A stretch of 64,000 bases of DNA. Origin: Anaerolineae bacterium. Its GTDB lineage: Bacteria; Chloroflexota; Anaerolineae; Anaerolineales; Anaerolineaceae. Numbering within the stretch: position 1 is the first letter of the stretch; each line of letters begins with the position of its first letter. The notes under the pieces are model-generated. The model worked only from the letters and a program-made list of their open reading frames with translations. It was not told the DNA's origin and ran no database searches. The position numbers and the translations under genes are program-made. Positions 9,319 to 18,765 of the stretch are shown here, piece after piece. The stretch spans positions 104,377 to 168,376 of the forward strand of contig JABLXC010000005.1 in the NCBI GenBank assembly GCA_013178185.1. The letters are read 5' to 3'.

Positions 9319-10491
9319 TTGAGCAGTCTTAGGGTTCTTTCAATTTTTGGGACGCGGCCGGAGGGTGTTAAGATGGCGGCAGTTTTGAAGCGGCTGTCTC
9401 AAACTCCGGAGGTCGAAAGTCGCGTGTGTGTGACGGCGCAGCACCGGGAAATGCTGGACCAGGTTTTGTCCCTCTTTGATATTCATCCAGACGTGGATCT
9501 AGATTTGATGCGCCCGGATCAGTCCCTGGCTCAATTAACGGCTGATATTTTTTCACATCTTGATCCTGTTCTGGAGGCGTGGAGACCAGATTGGATTCTG
9601 GTGCAAGGGGATACGACTACAGTAATGGCTGCGGCCTTGAATGCTTATTATCGGCACATCCGCGTGGGGCATGTCGAAGCCGGGCTGCGGACGGCTGATA
9701 AGTGGCAACCGTTTCCAGAAGAGATCAATCGCAGGATTGCCGGCGCGGTGGCTGACATTCATTTCGCGCCGACCGAACACAGCCGCCAGAATCTGCTTCG
9801 TGAAGGAGTACCGGACTGGAGGATCGTCGTGACGGGTAACCCGGTGATTGACGCATTGCAGGTGATTGCAGCACATGAACCTCCCGCAGAAACCGTTTCA
9901 TTGTTGAAACGCTTGAAAATTTCAGAACAAAATCGCAGGCTTGTGCTGGTGACGGCGCACCGCCGTGAGAATTTTGGGCTTCCGCTTGAAAACATTTGCG
10001 AAGCTCTGGCTGAATTGGCAGCATACTTTAAGGGAACCGTTCAGTTTGTTTACCCGGTGCATCTCAATCCCAATGTTCAAAAACCGGTATTCCGCCGGCT
10101 TGAAAACGTTGAACATGTTACCTTGCTGCCGCCGCTGGATTATCTGCCGCTTGTGCACTTGATGAAACAGGCCTACTTGATTTTGACCGATTCCGGTGGT
10201 ATTCAAGAAGAGGCTGCTGCGCTGGGGATTCCGACGCTGGTGTTGCGCCGTGCGACCGAACGCCCCGAAGGTCTGGAGACTGGGGTGTTAAGACTGGCCG
10301 GCACCGACCGCGAGCGCATTTTGAGGCAGGCAAAGATCCTTCTGGAAGACCCAGAAGAATACCGGAAGATGAAAGGCGCTTTGAATCCATTTGGGGATGG
10401 GCATGCCGCTGAACGGATTGTGAAAGCTTTGCTCGAATACCGCGAGCCAGCCGGGATGAATCCGGCGGGTGAATGTGAAAATGATAGATGA
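9319..10491 (+). CDS. wecB: UDP-N-acetylglucosamine 2-epimerase (non-hydrolysing)
   Basis: The enzyme interconverts UDP-GlcNAc and UDP-ManNAc for surface polysaccharide synthesis. Family landmarks are SIFGTRPEGVKMAAV at the N-terminus, VQGDTTTVMAAALNAYYRHI, VGHVEAGLRT, VTAHRRENFG, and LTDSGGIQEEA near the C-terminus. I place the start at the TTG at 9319, which sits 11 bases after a GGAGGG and gives 390 residues, close to the family norm. The open frame upstream runs back over the 5' end of the opposite-strand gene and is unlikely to be translated. A glycosyltransferase gene follows directly, so the two form a glycan-synthesis pair. Confidence 0.92.
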   Translation: MSSLRVLSIFGTRPEGVKMAAVLKRLSQTPEVESRVCVTAQHREMLDQVLSLFDIHPDVDLDLMRPDQSLAQLTADIFSHLDPVLEAWRPDWILVQGDTTTVMAAALNAYYRHIRVGHVEAGLRTADKWQPFPEEINRRIAGAVADIHFAPTEHSRQNLLREGVPDWRIVVTGNPVIDALQVIAAHEPPAETVSLLKRLKISEQNRRLVLVTAHRRENFGLPLENICEALAELAAYFKGTVQFVYPVHLNPNVQKPVFRRLENVEHVTLLPPLDYLPLVHLMKQAYLILTDSGGIQEEAAALGIPTLVLRRATERPEGLETGVLRLAGTDRERILRQAKILLEDPEEYRKMKGALNPFGDGHAAERIVKALLEYREPAGMNPAGECENDR

Positions 10492-10507
10492 GCCGACGAG
10501 GTCTGCG

Positions 10508-11521
10508 ATGACATTTTGTGTCCTGCCCCGCTTGAGCGGGGTTGGGGGGCCAGTATCCTTTCAGAACCGGCTTGTTTCTGGTCTGCAAAAAATGGGGTAT
10601 AACGTTGTCAACGACCCTCGCTACCCGCGCTGTACCTCGATCCTGTTGATTGGAGGATCGGCGCGGCTTGCTGCTGAAATCTGGCGCGCCGGGCGGCGGG
10701 GTGTGCGGGTGGTACAGCGGCTGAATGGGATGAACTGGCTGCACCGCAAAGGAAAGGGAGGGCTCAGGTACTATTTGCGCTCTGAGTTGAACAATTGGGC
10801 GCTGGCCTTCATCCGAAAACACCTGGCAGATCGGATTGTGTACCAAAGCCATTTTGCGAAAGGATGGTGGGATCGTTCTGCAGGCGCTCTGCAAAAGCCC
10901 AGCTGCGTTGTCTACAATTCTGTGGACTTGAACCTCTATTCACCCCAGGGAGCGCACCAGCGGCCTATTGACCACTACCGCGTGCTGATGGTTGAAGGTC
11001 ATATTGGCGGCGGATATGAACAGGGGCTTGCCAACGCCATTGCTTTAACGCAGCAATTGAACCAGCAGCTCTCCCAACCAGTTGAATTGATGGTGGTGGG
11101 CGAGGTTTCGGAGCGACTGCGCAAATATTGGGAGGAACATGCTGGCGTTTGGATTAGTTGGATGGGGTTGGTAGAAGCGGAACGGATCCCCGAAATCAAC
11201 CGTTCGGCTCACCTTTTGTTCTCGGCAGATCTGAATGCTGCCTGTCCAAATTCGGTCATTGAGGCGTTAGCTTGTGGGCTTCCGGTGATCGGTTTTGCTA
11301 CCGGGGCGTTGCCAGAGCTGGTCGGCGATCGTGCCGGTCTGGTGGTGGATTACGGAGGAGATCATTGGAACCTTGAACCACCCAACATTCACGGCCTGAC
11401 TGCGGCTGCCAGGACCTTGCTGGCCGAACAGTCCCATTATCGCCTCAGCGCGCGCCGGCGGGCGGAGGCGGTTTTCAGCCTGGATAGGATGGTGGGGGAG
11501 TATTTGAAAGTTTTGCTTTGA
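10508..11521 (+). CDS. Glycosyltransferase, GT4-like
   Basis: A GT-B type glycosyltransferase of about 337 residues. The C-terminal nucleotide-sugar-binding signature is seen in NSVIEALACGLPVIGFATGA followed by LPELVGDRAGLVVDYGG. The N-terminal part opens with a glycine-rich stretch, LPRLSGVGGPVSFQNRL. I chose ATG 10508 because GAGG lies 6 bases upstream; in-frame ATGs at 10469 and 10481 overlap wecB and lack a clear ribosome site. The position straight after the epimerase suggests it acts in the same cell-surface glycan pathway. Donor and acceptor cannot be inferred. Confidence 0.85.
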   Translation: MTFCVLPRLSGVGGPVSFQNRLVSGLQKMGYNVVNDPRYPRCTSILLIGGSARLAAEIWRAGRRGVRVVQRLNGMNWLHRKGKGGLRYYLRSELNNWALAFIRKHLADRIVYQSHFAKGWWDRSAGALQKPSCVVYNSVDLNLYSPQGAHQRPIDHYRVLMVEGHIGGGYEQGLANAIALTQQLNQQLSQPVELMVVGEVSERLRKYWEEHAGVWISWMGLVEAERIPEINRSAHLLFSADLNAACPNSVIEALACGLPVIGFATGALPELVGDRAGLVVDYGGDHWNLEPPNIHGLTAAARTLLAEQSHYRLSARRRAEAVFSLDRMVGEYLKVLL

Positions 11522-12031
11522 TTAAAAATCGCGCAACAAGACGCTCTCTGGCCCGCGGTGAATTTCCCAGGGGTAAACGATATGCGCATCGGTGATCGCA
11601 GCGTAATAATCCGGCCGGACGGTTCCAAAAAGGCTGCGATAGGGATTGAAATGCAGTACACAAGTATAGGGAATGCCCGCTGCGCCGGAGACGCGGTTTT
11701 TTACTGCCGTGATGGTGCGTCCAGACCCCCAGACATCGTCCACAATCAGCACTTTTCTCCCTCTCAAAAGGCTGTCTCCGGGGAATTGAAAAAATTCGGG
11801 CCAGGCCATCAATCTTGATTTGTCACGTTCTTTTTCCATTTCCATTTCAAAAGGAAAATCTACCGCGGCGGTTAACAGGGTGGTTAATTGAAGCGCTTCG
11901 GCCAACAGCCCGCCCGGAATTACGCCGCCCCGGGTGATCATAATCATGGCATCGAATTCGGTTTCGAATTGAGGGATAAGGTGGTCGATTAGCTTATCTA
12001 CATCGTTCCAGGTTAATATTTCTCGCCGCAT
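11522..12031 (-). CDS. Phosphoribosyltransferase family protein
   Basis: A 169-residue type I phosphoribosyltransferase. The PRPP-binding loop is KVLIVDDVWGSGRTITAV, with the two acidic residues and the glycine/Ser-Thr pattern of the family. The early MIMITRGGVIPGGLLAEAL segment matches the PPi loop. Such proteins salvage purine bases or act as regulators; the substrate is not clear, and a hypoxanthine- or xanthine-type activity is only a guess. Its stop abuts the stop of the convergent glycosyltransferase gene, leaving no space for a terminator between them. Confidence 0.85.
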   Translation of the reverse strand: MRREILTWNDVDKLIDHLIPQFETEFDAMIMITRGGVIPGGLLAEALQLTTLLTAAVDFPFEMEMEKERDKSRLMAWPEFFQFPGDSLLRGRKVLIVDDVWGSGRTITAVKNRVSGAAGIPYTCVLHFNPYRSLFGTVRPDYYAAITDAHIVYPWEIHRGPESVLLRDF

Positions 12032-12198
12032 AAAGAATTTCCCTTAACCGAGGATCTTTCAGTAAATTATAGCAGTTAATATCAAAAAGCCGGTAATTAT
12101 CAGGCAAAGCCCGGCGCCTGTGGCTTTCGTAAGCTTGGCGCTACTTTTGACAATTTGTGAACTCTATTCAAAAGAATGTGCATGTTTACCAAATGTAA

Positions 12199-12233
12199 TA
12201 AAAAAAGCAGGAGGCGATCCATTGCCTCCTGCT
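12199..12233 (-). terminator. Intrinsic terminator
   Basis: A 10-bp perfect GC-rich stem (12206-12215 with 12224-12233) is followed on the minus strand by a run of seven T. It lies about 25 bases past the stop of the bactofilin-like gene and should end that transcript. Confidence 0.88.
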
Positions 12234-12258
12234 TGACTATGTCTTTCTGAACAGGGGG

Positions 12259-13695
12259 TCAGGCTTCTGCCGGAAGAACCGGTGAAGAAGGCTGGCGTGA
12301 GATTCGCCAATCGCGGTAGACCAGCCAGATGGCGCCGATGCCGAAGAGTGTCGCCGCCAGGCCAAAGAGCCACCCGACCAGGGGCAGTGAACGCAGAAGT
12401 GTATAGATGACGACACCAATCACCATTGCCCAAATTTTTACATGGGTTGCGTTTGGCGCGATCTGTTTCAGGATCCACTCGCCGCCCAGGTAGGCAACGA
12501 CCAGTTTGCTGCCGTAGCCAATAAGGAGACCAAACACAGCCAGCGTCAGGGCGATAGAGGAGAATCCTACGGTAAATACTGCGCCGCCCAGACTCCCAAG
12601 CGTGACGACCATAAAGAGGATCCCCACAAACAACACTGCCAACGCGGCAAAGATGGCAGCGGCATAACCGATGATAATGACCACAAAGCCATAGCCGGCG
12701 GCAGGCGCAGGTTTTTCTTTTACTTTTGCCACAAACCGTTTGAGCAATTCAGGCAGCAGCCAGATTGCCAGACCTCCCAGAATGAGTAAGGTTACCAGGT
12801 TGCGAAGGGTTTGGAGGACCCAGTTGACCAAAGGGGTGATAAGATTCGCTTTGACGGGCTTGGCTGCGGGTTCTTTCCCTTCTTTTACTTCCTGAGGTAC
12901 GGGGGTTTGGTAAACTATGCCTCCGACAGGTTTGGCGTCAATGGATGCCAGGCTTTCGCTGCTGGCGGTATAAGTCAATTTGCCGCCAATCCTGGCATCT
13001 GGGCTGACGCGCAACCCCGGCTGGATGGGCTTGGGCATTTCGATGTTCATGCCAGGGAAGAAGAAGACCGGGGGCTGCCCGCTGGTAGTTTCTTCGCCAG
13101 GGCCGAAATCGATGGTAACATCTCCCCCAATATCGCCCTTCAGCTCCACTGCGCCCGCGCCCAGATACACGTTCCGGCCAATTTCTCCGCCGAGGATGGC
13201 CTGGTAGACGCCAGCGTAAACATTCCGCTGCGCGACGGCGCCGGGTTGTATTTCCAGGCTATAGCCGCCATAGTAAAGGCTGCGGTCGATGCTGGCGGTG
13301 CCGGCAGCCAGCATCGAGGTGCTGCCGCCGAAGACGCTGCCCTCAACCTTGCCTTTGATCTCTGCGTTCTGGCAGCCGAAGAAAAGATTGCCGGTGATCT
13401 GTGCTGAATCGGTAATGAAGACTTTGCTGCCAGCCAGGAATGCATCGCCATTGATCGTGCCATTGATTGTTATGGTCTGACCGACCGCCATCAACGCCCC
13501 GTTTACGACACCATCTACGACGACTGTATTATGGCTCATAAACACATCGTCATTGATCACCTCGTCGGCCTGGATAGTACCATCGTCATCAACGTAGGCA
13601 GCCTGAACCGACCTTGCTATCCCAAACACCAGGCCAGCGCAGAGCGCTAAAACAAATATAGAATACAGAAATACAGCAGATTTTTTTTTGATCAT
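12259..13695 (-). CDS. Bactofilin-like (polymer-forming) membrane protein
   Basis: The 478-residue protein begins with a signal-like hydrophobic segment (SAVFLYSIFVLALCAGLVFG). Short beta-helix repeats follow (about residues 35-200), typical of polymer-forming cytoskeletal or adhesin-like domains, for example VVVDGVVNGALMAVGQTITI and NGTINGDAFLAGSKVFITDS. A proline-rich spacer comes next, and the C-terminal 200 residues carry four to five membrane segments. It probably forms an oligomeric external structure anchored in the membrane. Domain style is clear; the function is unknown. A strong terminator follows. Confidence 0.8.
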   Translation of the reverse strand: MIKKKSAVFLYSIFVLALCAGLVFGIARSVQAAYVDDDGTIQADEVINDDVFMSHNTVVVDGVVNGALMAVGQTITINGTINGDAFLAGSKVFITDSAQITGNLFFGCQNAEIKGKVEGSVFGGSTSMLAAGTASIDRSLYYGGYSLEIQPGAVAQRNVYAGVYQAILGGEIGRNVYLGAGAVELKGDIGGDVTIDFGPGEETTSGQPPVFFFPGMNIEMPKPIQPGLRVSPDARIGGKLTYTASSESLASIDAKPVGGIVYQTPVPQEVKEGKEPAAKPVKANLITPLVNWVLQTLRNLVTLLILGGLAIWLLPELLKRFVAKVKEKPAPAAGYGFVVIIIGYAAAIFAALAVLFVGILFMVVTLGSLGGAVFTVGFSSIALTLAVFGLLIGYGSKLVVAYLGGEWILKQIAPNATHVKIWAMVIGVVIYTLLRSLPLVGWLFGLAATLFGIGAIWLVYRDWRISRQPSSPVLPAEA

Positions 13696-13904
13696 GTTTT
13701 CCTCTCCCTAAAAAGTGGCGACCCGGCGCCTGGCGGTCTTACACCCCGAACGGTTAACAAAACGGATGAAAAATAAGGCTCAAGAGACAGATCGACTCGA
13801 TGCCTGGGTCAGTTGAAGATTATGATTAATATACGAACAACCAGAGGAATGGTTGCCTGGAAATGTAGATTCTGGATTGAAAAGCTGGTTTTAAGGGGTG
13901 GCGT

Positions 13905-14228
13905 TTAGGTCTTACGGCGCATGACGCTGTAGGACCCAATCACAATGATCAGGACGAGAATGACCCCCCCCAACAGGATGCCGTTCGTCTGTTCGCTGTT
14001 GTGCTCCCACTCCGGTGGAAGGCTGGACGTATTTTCAGGGCTTGGGCTGAGTGTTGCGCCAGCAGCAAGGCTGCTTTCCGGCTGGTTGGGTTGCTGGAGG
14101 GGTTCGCTCCAGGTGAGTGTCATCAAGAAGATCGTGGCGATGATCAATAAAATCAAAGTACGCCGATCCAGCCACTCAGGCCATTGTGGAAGTTTTAAGG
14201 GAGGGAGAGGGAGTTTTATCCTGGTCAT
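13905..14228 (-). CDS. Small two-TM hypothetical protein
   Basis: A 107-residue protein with a basic, proline-rich N-terminus, a membrane segment (LILLIIATIFLMTLTW), a polar Ser/Pro-rich outer loop and a second membrane segment near the end (GILLGGVILVLIIVIGSYSV) followed by a basic tail. I do not recognise a family. Its start overlaps the stop of the upstream solute-binding lipoprotein gene by 4 bases, so the two are translationally coupled and may work together at the membrane. Confidence 0.7.
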   Translation of the reverse strand: MTRIKLPLPPLKLPQWPEWLDRRTLILLIIATIFLMTLTWSEPLQQPNQPESSLAAGATLSPSPENTSSLPPEWEHNSEQTNGILLGGVILVLIIVIGSYSVMRRKT

Positions 14229-15538
14229 GGCGTCTGTGAGGGGGATAATTGTTCGATGGCTTTTTGCGCCGTTTGAATTGGGTCCAACTGGATTTTGATC
14301 ACTTTGATGGTAGTGTCGTGAAGCACTGGCGTCAGGATGGCCTGAATATCATTCGGCGGCGGGATCATGGCGCCCGGGATGACCTGATTGGCCAGCGACT
14401 GCAAGGACTGATTTTTCCATGCGGCAAGGGAGGAGGGGCGAGGGGGCAAGTAACCTGCTGCATAGCTCCAATTTGCCAGAAAATCGCTTTGTACGAGCGT
14501 TTCTGCAAGCTTCATGGTGATGGCGCGCCGCTCGGGGAATGGATCGGATAATGCCCAGACCCAGCCGTTGGTTGGGATGCTGCTTTCTTCTCCCAGCGGG
14601 AAGAGCGGCGCGGCGATCGTGTCGGGGGGGAGGGTTGCCAGGAACTGCGAGCTCCAAACCACCGCGATCTGGCCTCTTTGATCTTGATACGCCTGCCAGA
14701 CCTGGCTGTACGTCTGGAACTGACTGATCCACTCCGGGAAGATGCCCAGCTGGAAGCCACGGGCATAAAATATCAAGACAGAGGCGAGTGTTTTCTCATC
14801 CAAGGCGGGACGTCCCAGGTCATCCTGCAGTTTGCCGCCTTTTGAGCGATAGAGCGCCTGTGCGAGGGTGGCTTGTGGATCATCCGCCGGGAAAATTACC
14901 GGTTGCCCCGTTTTTAGAATTTCTTCCCAGTTTGCCGGTTTGACGCCAAGCCGGGCAGGGCGATAGACAATCAAGAGGCTGTCGCCTGCGAATGGCAATC
15001 CCATGACACTATTTTGGACAGTGGCGAGGGTAAGCGCGTAATCGTACCAATCTGTATCCTCCATGCTCGCGGTGAATCCTTCGATTGGGACGATCAGGCC
15101 GCGCAAGGTGGCAGTTTCCAGGTCGGAGCGGGAGAGCGCCACCAGACCGGGCATTGCCAGGGGGGCGGCAGCGGCCGTGGTTTGCAGGGATTCCATCAAG
15201 CCGGCAGGACCGGCCAACGCTTTCACCCGTACTACAACCCGGTATTCTGGATTATCCCTCTCAAAGACAGCAAGCTGGTTTCGCAGGAAATTTCCTGCCG
15301 CGCCGCTATTCTGCGGGTCGAACTGTGGTGGAACCCAGAGGGTGATCTGATAAGGGTCCACGGGGAGGGTGGCGGTGGCCTGTGGAGCGGTGGGGCTCGG
15401 CAAAAAAGGCGTGACTGAAATCGGAAGGGTGGGTTCTGGCAGTAAGAAGTTGAAAAGCCGGTCGCTGCACCCTGCCAAAAGGATCAAAAGGATTGGAACC
15501 GTTATAAAGAAAACCTTGCGAAGGATAATTCGAGCCAT
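14225..15538 (-). CDS. Extracellular solute-binding lipoprotein (family 1-like)
   Basis: A 437-residue exported protein. The N-terminus has a lipoprotein signal with lipobox LILLAGCSD and then a Pro/Thr-rich linker. The body resembles family 1 (sugar-type) solute-binding proteins: YQITLWVPPQFDP, a FERDNPEYRVVV segment, then LPFAGDSLLIVYRP and a GWVWALSDP segment. No ABC permease genes lie beside it, so it is either an orphan receptor for a transporter elsewhere or a sensor subunit. The downstream 107-residue membrane protein overlaps its stop. Confidence 0.82.
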   Translation of the reverse strand: MARIILRKVFFITVPILLILLAGCSDRLFNFLLPEPTLPISVTPFLPSPTAPQATATLPVDPYQITLWVPPQFDPQNSGAAGNFLRNQLAVFERDNPEYRVVVRVKALAGPAGLMESLQTTAAAAPLAMPGLVALSRSDLETATLRGLIVPIEGFTASMEDTDWYDYALTLATVQNSVMGLPFAGDSLLIVYRPARLGVKPANWEEILKTGQPVIFPADDPQATLAQALYRSKGGKLQDDLGRPALDEKTLASVLIFYARGFQLGIFPEWISQFQTYSQVWQAYQDQRGQIAVVWSSQFLATLPPDTIAAPLFPLGEESSIPTNGWVWALSDPFPERRAITMKLAETLVQSDFLANWSYAAGYLPPRPSSLAAWKNQSLQSLANQVIPGAMIPPPNDIQAILTPVLHDTTIKVIKIQLDPIQTAQKAIEQLSPSQTP

Positions 15539-15570
15539 TTTGCCGTCACACCCACGAAGCGTTTAAATAA

Positions 15571-16569
15571 TCAGCCCAGATGGATGGGATTGCTCAAGAC
15601 GGTCACCAGGAGTTTGACAGCATTCTGGACGTCGTTGTAATCCACCATTTCAGAAGGGGAGTGGACGTAGCGGCAAGGGATGGAAATACAACCGGAAGGA
15701 ATCCCTGCCCGTGTGATTTGGATGACGCTGGCGTCCGTCGTGCCACCTTCTAGAATTTCTAACTGGTAGGGCCCCTTTGCTTTTTCGGCAGTCTCAATCA
15801 GATATTGGACGAGGCGAGGATCAGACAGCATTTTTCCATCGCGCACTTTGATGGCAGGACCCTTCCCCAGCGCGACCTCCATCTTAACTCCTTTGGGAGT
15901 ATCGCCTGTCAGGGTGACATCAACCGCGAGGCCAAGGTCTGGGTCTAGGGCGAAAGCGGCGGTGGTTGCTCCCCGCAGCCCGACCTCTTCTTGAACGCTA
16001 AAGACGAAATAGATTTCATGGGGCGTCTTTTTAAGTTGCCGCAAGCTCTCTACCAAAACTGCTACGCCGATGCGGTCATCCATGGATTTGGCGGCAATCC
16101 TACCACCCAGATCGAGCATGGGACGATAGAATGCGGCCACCTCTCCCACTTTGATCGGGCAATCCTGCCGGCTGGCTGCGCCTACATCGATATAAAGCTG
16201 TTCGATAGAAAAAGGGCGGTCCGGATTTTCCAGGCGTTCGATCCCGATCACCCCTTCGACGCCATTCATAAAACGTACTCGTCCACCGGGGCAATTATTT
16301 GGGCGTACACCGCCGAGTGTGGAGAAGCGGATGAAGCCGTTTTCATCGATATGGGTCGCGATTAATCCGATTTCATCCAGATGCGCTGCCAGCATCAGGC
16401 GCATGCCGCTTTTGGTTTTGCTGCCTTTTCGTACGATCAAGTTTCCAAGCGCATCGATGCGGATTTCTTCGGCAAAGGGGGCAACTTCATCCCTGACGAT
16501 CTCGCGCACTGCGGATTCGTATCCTGATGGGCCAATGCTTTCCACTAATTTTTGAATGAGGTTTTTCAT
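15571..16569 (-). CDS. M42 family metallopeptidase (glutamyl aminopeptidase/TET-like), copy 3
   Basis: A 332-residue dinuclear-zinc aminopeptidase. The metal and catalytic residues lie in AAHLDEIGL (His, Asp), KSMDDRIG (bridging Asp), FSVQEEVGLRGA (Glu pair), AVDVTLTGDTP (Asp) and IPCRYVHSPSEMV (final His). Family members usually form large tetrahedral complexes in the cytoplasm that trim peptides from the proteasome or from uptake. It is last in a run of three related genes transcribed leftward, 24 bases after the second. Confidence 0.94.
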   Translation of the reverse strand: MKNLIQKLVESIGPSGYESAVREIVRDEVAPFAEEIRIDALGNLIVRKGSKTKSGMRLMLAAHLDEIGLIATHIDENGFIRFSTLGGVRPNNCPGGRVRFMNGVEGVIGIERLENPDRPFSIEQLYIDVGAASRQDCPIKVGEVAAFYRPMLDLGGRIAAKSMDDRIGVAVLVESLRQLKKTPHEIYFVFSVQEEVGLRGATTAAFALDPDLGLAVDVTLTGDTPKGVKMEVALGKGPAIKVRDGKMLSDPRLVQYLIETAEKAKGPYQLEILEGGTTDASVIQITRAGIPSGCISIPCRYVHSPSEMVDYNDVQNAVKLLVTVLSNPIHLG

Positions 16570-16593
16570 GCAGCACTCCTGTGTTCAAAGCGG

Positions 16594-17682
16594 TTATCGC
16601 GGTCTTTTAAGCAGGTCTGGAGAAATGGTTTGCAGCGCGGCATGCATCAGCGCCAGCGTATTTTGCCAGTCGTCTAACCTGGCGATCATGAGGGGGGTAT
16701 GAGGGTAACGACCCGGTACCGAAATTGAGATCGAAGGGATGCCTTCCCTCTGTTTGTGGATCTGGCTTGCATCGGTGCCGCCTGCTCCAGGCTGGCGGAA
16801 CTGGTAAGGTATGTTATGTTTTTCGGCTGTCTCTGCCAGGAAACGGATCAATCGTGGGTCCGAAAGGGTGCCCGAATCGGCCACATAAATTGCTGGACCC
16901 TGCCCCAAACGGGTGTTATAGCGGGTGTTTTCTGTGTCATCCTAACTTGGCAAGTCCTGGGCGGGGGTAGAGTCGATGGCAATGGCAATATCCGGATTCA
17001 TGGTGTAGGCAGCCACCCGCGCGCCGCGGGCGCCAACCTCCTCCTGCACGGTAAATGCCGCCAGGAGTTCGATATCTGGCGGGGCGTTGCGCACCAATTC
17101 AATCAGAGTTGCCACCCCGAGGCGGTCATCCAGCGCTTTGCCCATTAGGCTTGGGCCAGATTGCTGGAAAGTGGTTGCAAAGGCGGCTCTGTCGCCGACT
17201 TTGACCCCGTCGTTTCCGCCCGACCCCAGGTCGATCCTCAAGCTATCTAAAGAAAATGCCTGCTTGCGTTCTTCCTCAGTGGTCAGGTGGATAGGTTTTG
17301 CTCCGATCACGGCGCAGGTATGTTTGCGCCCAATCAGCACGGTTTTTCCGGCCAGGTAGCGTACATCGATGCCACCTACAAGATCAAAGCGGCACAGCCC
17401 GCCTTCATCTTTTTCTGTGATCATAAAGCCGACTTCATCCATGTGGGCTGCAAGCATCACTCGGAGCGGGTTTTTCTTTTTGGCCTTACAGGTGACAAGA
17501 ACATTTCCGAGCGCATCGATCTGGATCTCACTGGGCGAGGATTTCAACTCCTCTAGCACGATGGCGCGCACTTCACCTTCATCGCCCGAAACTGCGCAGG
17601 CATTGGAAAGTTTCTCTAGTAATTTGATTTGGTCCGGCCCAATTTTGGGATTCTGGGAGTATGTTTGTTCTCGGGTTGCCAT
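16594..17682 (-). pseudogene. M42 family metallopeptidase, copy 2, interrupted by an in-frame TAG
   Basis: Read as one frame, this is a complete 362-codon M42 peptidase: AAHMDEVGF, KALDDRLGV, TVQEEVGARGA and AIDSTPAQDLPS. An amber codon then occurs at 16942-16944, and the same frame continues with DDTENTRYNTRLGQGPAIYV and VPGRYPHTPLMIA, which carries the last zinc-binding His. The truncated 246-residue product would lack that His. Neighbouring copies are intact and polA ends normally in TAG, so I read this as a nonsense mutation or a base-call error rather than recoding. It sits 3 bases after the upstream copy in the same operon. Confidence 0.85.
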
Positions 17683-17685
17683 TTG

Positions 17686-18744
17686 TCAATCCTCCCAGGT
17701 GAACTTTTTGAGAAAATCGGGTTCTAAGCGGGCGATAAATTCAGCCAGGATGCGTCCAGCGCGGTAGATATCTTTGAGACTGACCATCTCAACAGGGGTA
17801 TGCATGTAGCGCAATGGGATACTGACTACCATGCTGGGATAACCGCTGGCGATGACTTGCATGGCATAGGCGTCGGTGCCGGAGTGGCGCGGCATGGCTT
17901 CCATTGTAAAGGGAATTTCCAGCCGTTCTGCCAGGTCTTTGAAGGCATTGAAAAGCGCCGGGTGGATATTAGGACCCCAGCCTAAAGTGATGCCCTTTCC
18001 GAGCGGGAAAGTGTTGTGGTCATTGCTTCCCGGTCCCTTTGCAAATGTAACGTCCACTGCGACAACGAGGTGCGGTTGAATTTCAAACGGAGACGTAAAA
18101 GCGCCCCCCAATGTTTCTTCCTCCTGAACGGTGGCTACAGCCCAAAGGTCCCATGTGTGCCTGAGGTGCTGGAGTTCATCCAGGCAGACTGTCAAAGCGG
18201 CGACCGAAGCGCGGTTATCCAGGCTGTGACCTGCCAGGGCTTCACCGGAGAGTTCGAAAGGCTCCTGCCCAAAGGAAATCAGATCGCCTGGGCGAACCAA
18301 CTGGTTCACTTCTTCCGGCGGAAAGCCGACATCCACCAGCAGGTATTGGAGCGGAACCGTGCGGGTGGCTTTGTTGGGTGGCAGGAGGTAATCAGGGGGT
18401 TTGACAACTACCCCCGGCAAGACTTGCCGACCGTGGACGACCACAGGTTGTCCGGGCAGAATGCGGTCATCCACGCCGCCGATCTGGGTGATGCGCAAGA
18501 AGCCTTCCACGATCCCAGTCACCATCAGACCGATGGCATCCATATGGGCGGAAATTAAGAGGCGCGGTCGGGGATCGGCGCCTTCGCCCCGACGTAGGCC
18601 GTGCAGGCTGCCCAGGCGGCTGACAGCCAGCTCATTCACGAGGGGGCGCCATGTTTCAGCAATTAAATCGCGAATGGGAGTTTCATAGCCAGACAAACCG
18701 GGCAAAGAAAGCATTTTCTTAAGAAATGGGGTGATTTCTATCAT
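17686..18744 (-). CDS. M42 family metallopeptidase, copy 1
   Basis: First of three tandem M42 genes, 352 residues. Key motifs are SAHMDAIGL, GHSLDNRASVA (bridging Asp), TVQEEETLGGA, VAVDVTFAKGPG and IPLRYMHTPVEMV. The N-terminal region has an insertion relative to copy 3, and overall divergence suggests old paralogy with different peptide specificity rather than recent duplication. It is expected to be a cytoplasmic, cobalt- or zinc-dependent aminopeptidase. The start at 18744 lies 21 bases after the stop of a small anchored S/T/P-rich protein gene. Confidence 0.93.
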   Translation of the reverse strand: MIEITPFLKKMLSLPGLSGYETPIRDLIAETWRPLVNELAVSRLGSLHGLRRGEGADPRPRLLISAHMDAIGLMVTGIVEGFLRITQIGGVDDRILPGQPVVVHGRQVLPGVVVKPPDYLLPPNKATRTVPLQYLLVDVGFPPEEVNQLVRPGDLISFGQEPFELSGEALAGHSLDNRASVAALTVCLDELQHLRHTWDLWAVATVQEEETLGGAFTSPFEIQPHLVVAVDVTFAKGPGSNDHNTFPLGKGITLGWGPNIHPALFNAFKDLAERLEIPFTMEAMPRHSGTDAYAMQVIASGYPSMVVSIPLRYMHTPVEMVSLKDIYRAGRILAEFIARLEPDFLKKFTWED

Positions 18745-18765
18745 GCAATCAGAGTCCTATGTGTA

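Noticed and set aside
12811..13407. A 198-codon plus-strand frame
   Set aside because: It is antisense to the beta-helix repeats of the bactofilin-like gene, whose repeated codons keep the opposite frame open.
16942..16944. Reassigned amber codon or pyrrolysine in the M42 gene
   Set aside because: polA and the PadR frame end in ordinary TAG stops, and only two genes have internal TAG, so genome-wide recoding is unlikely.
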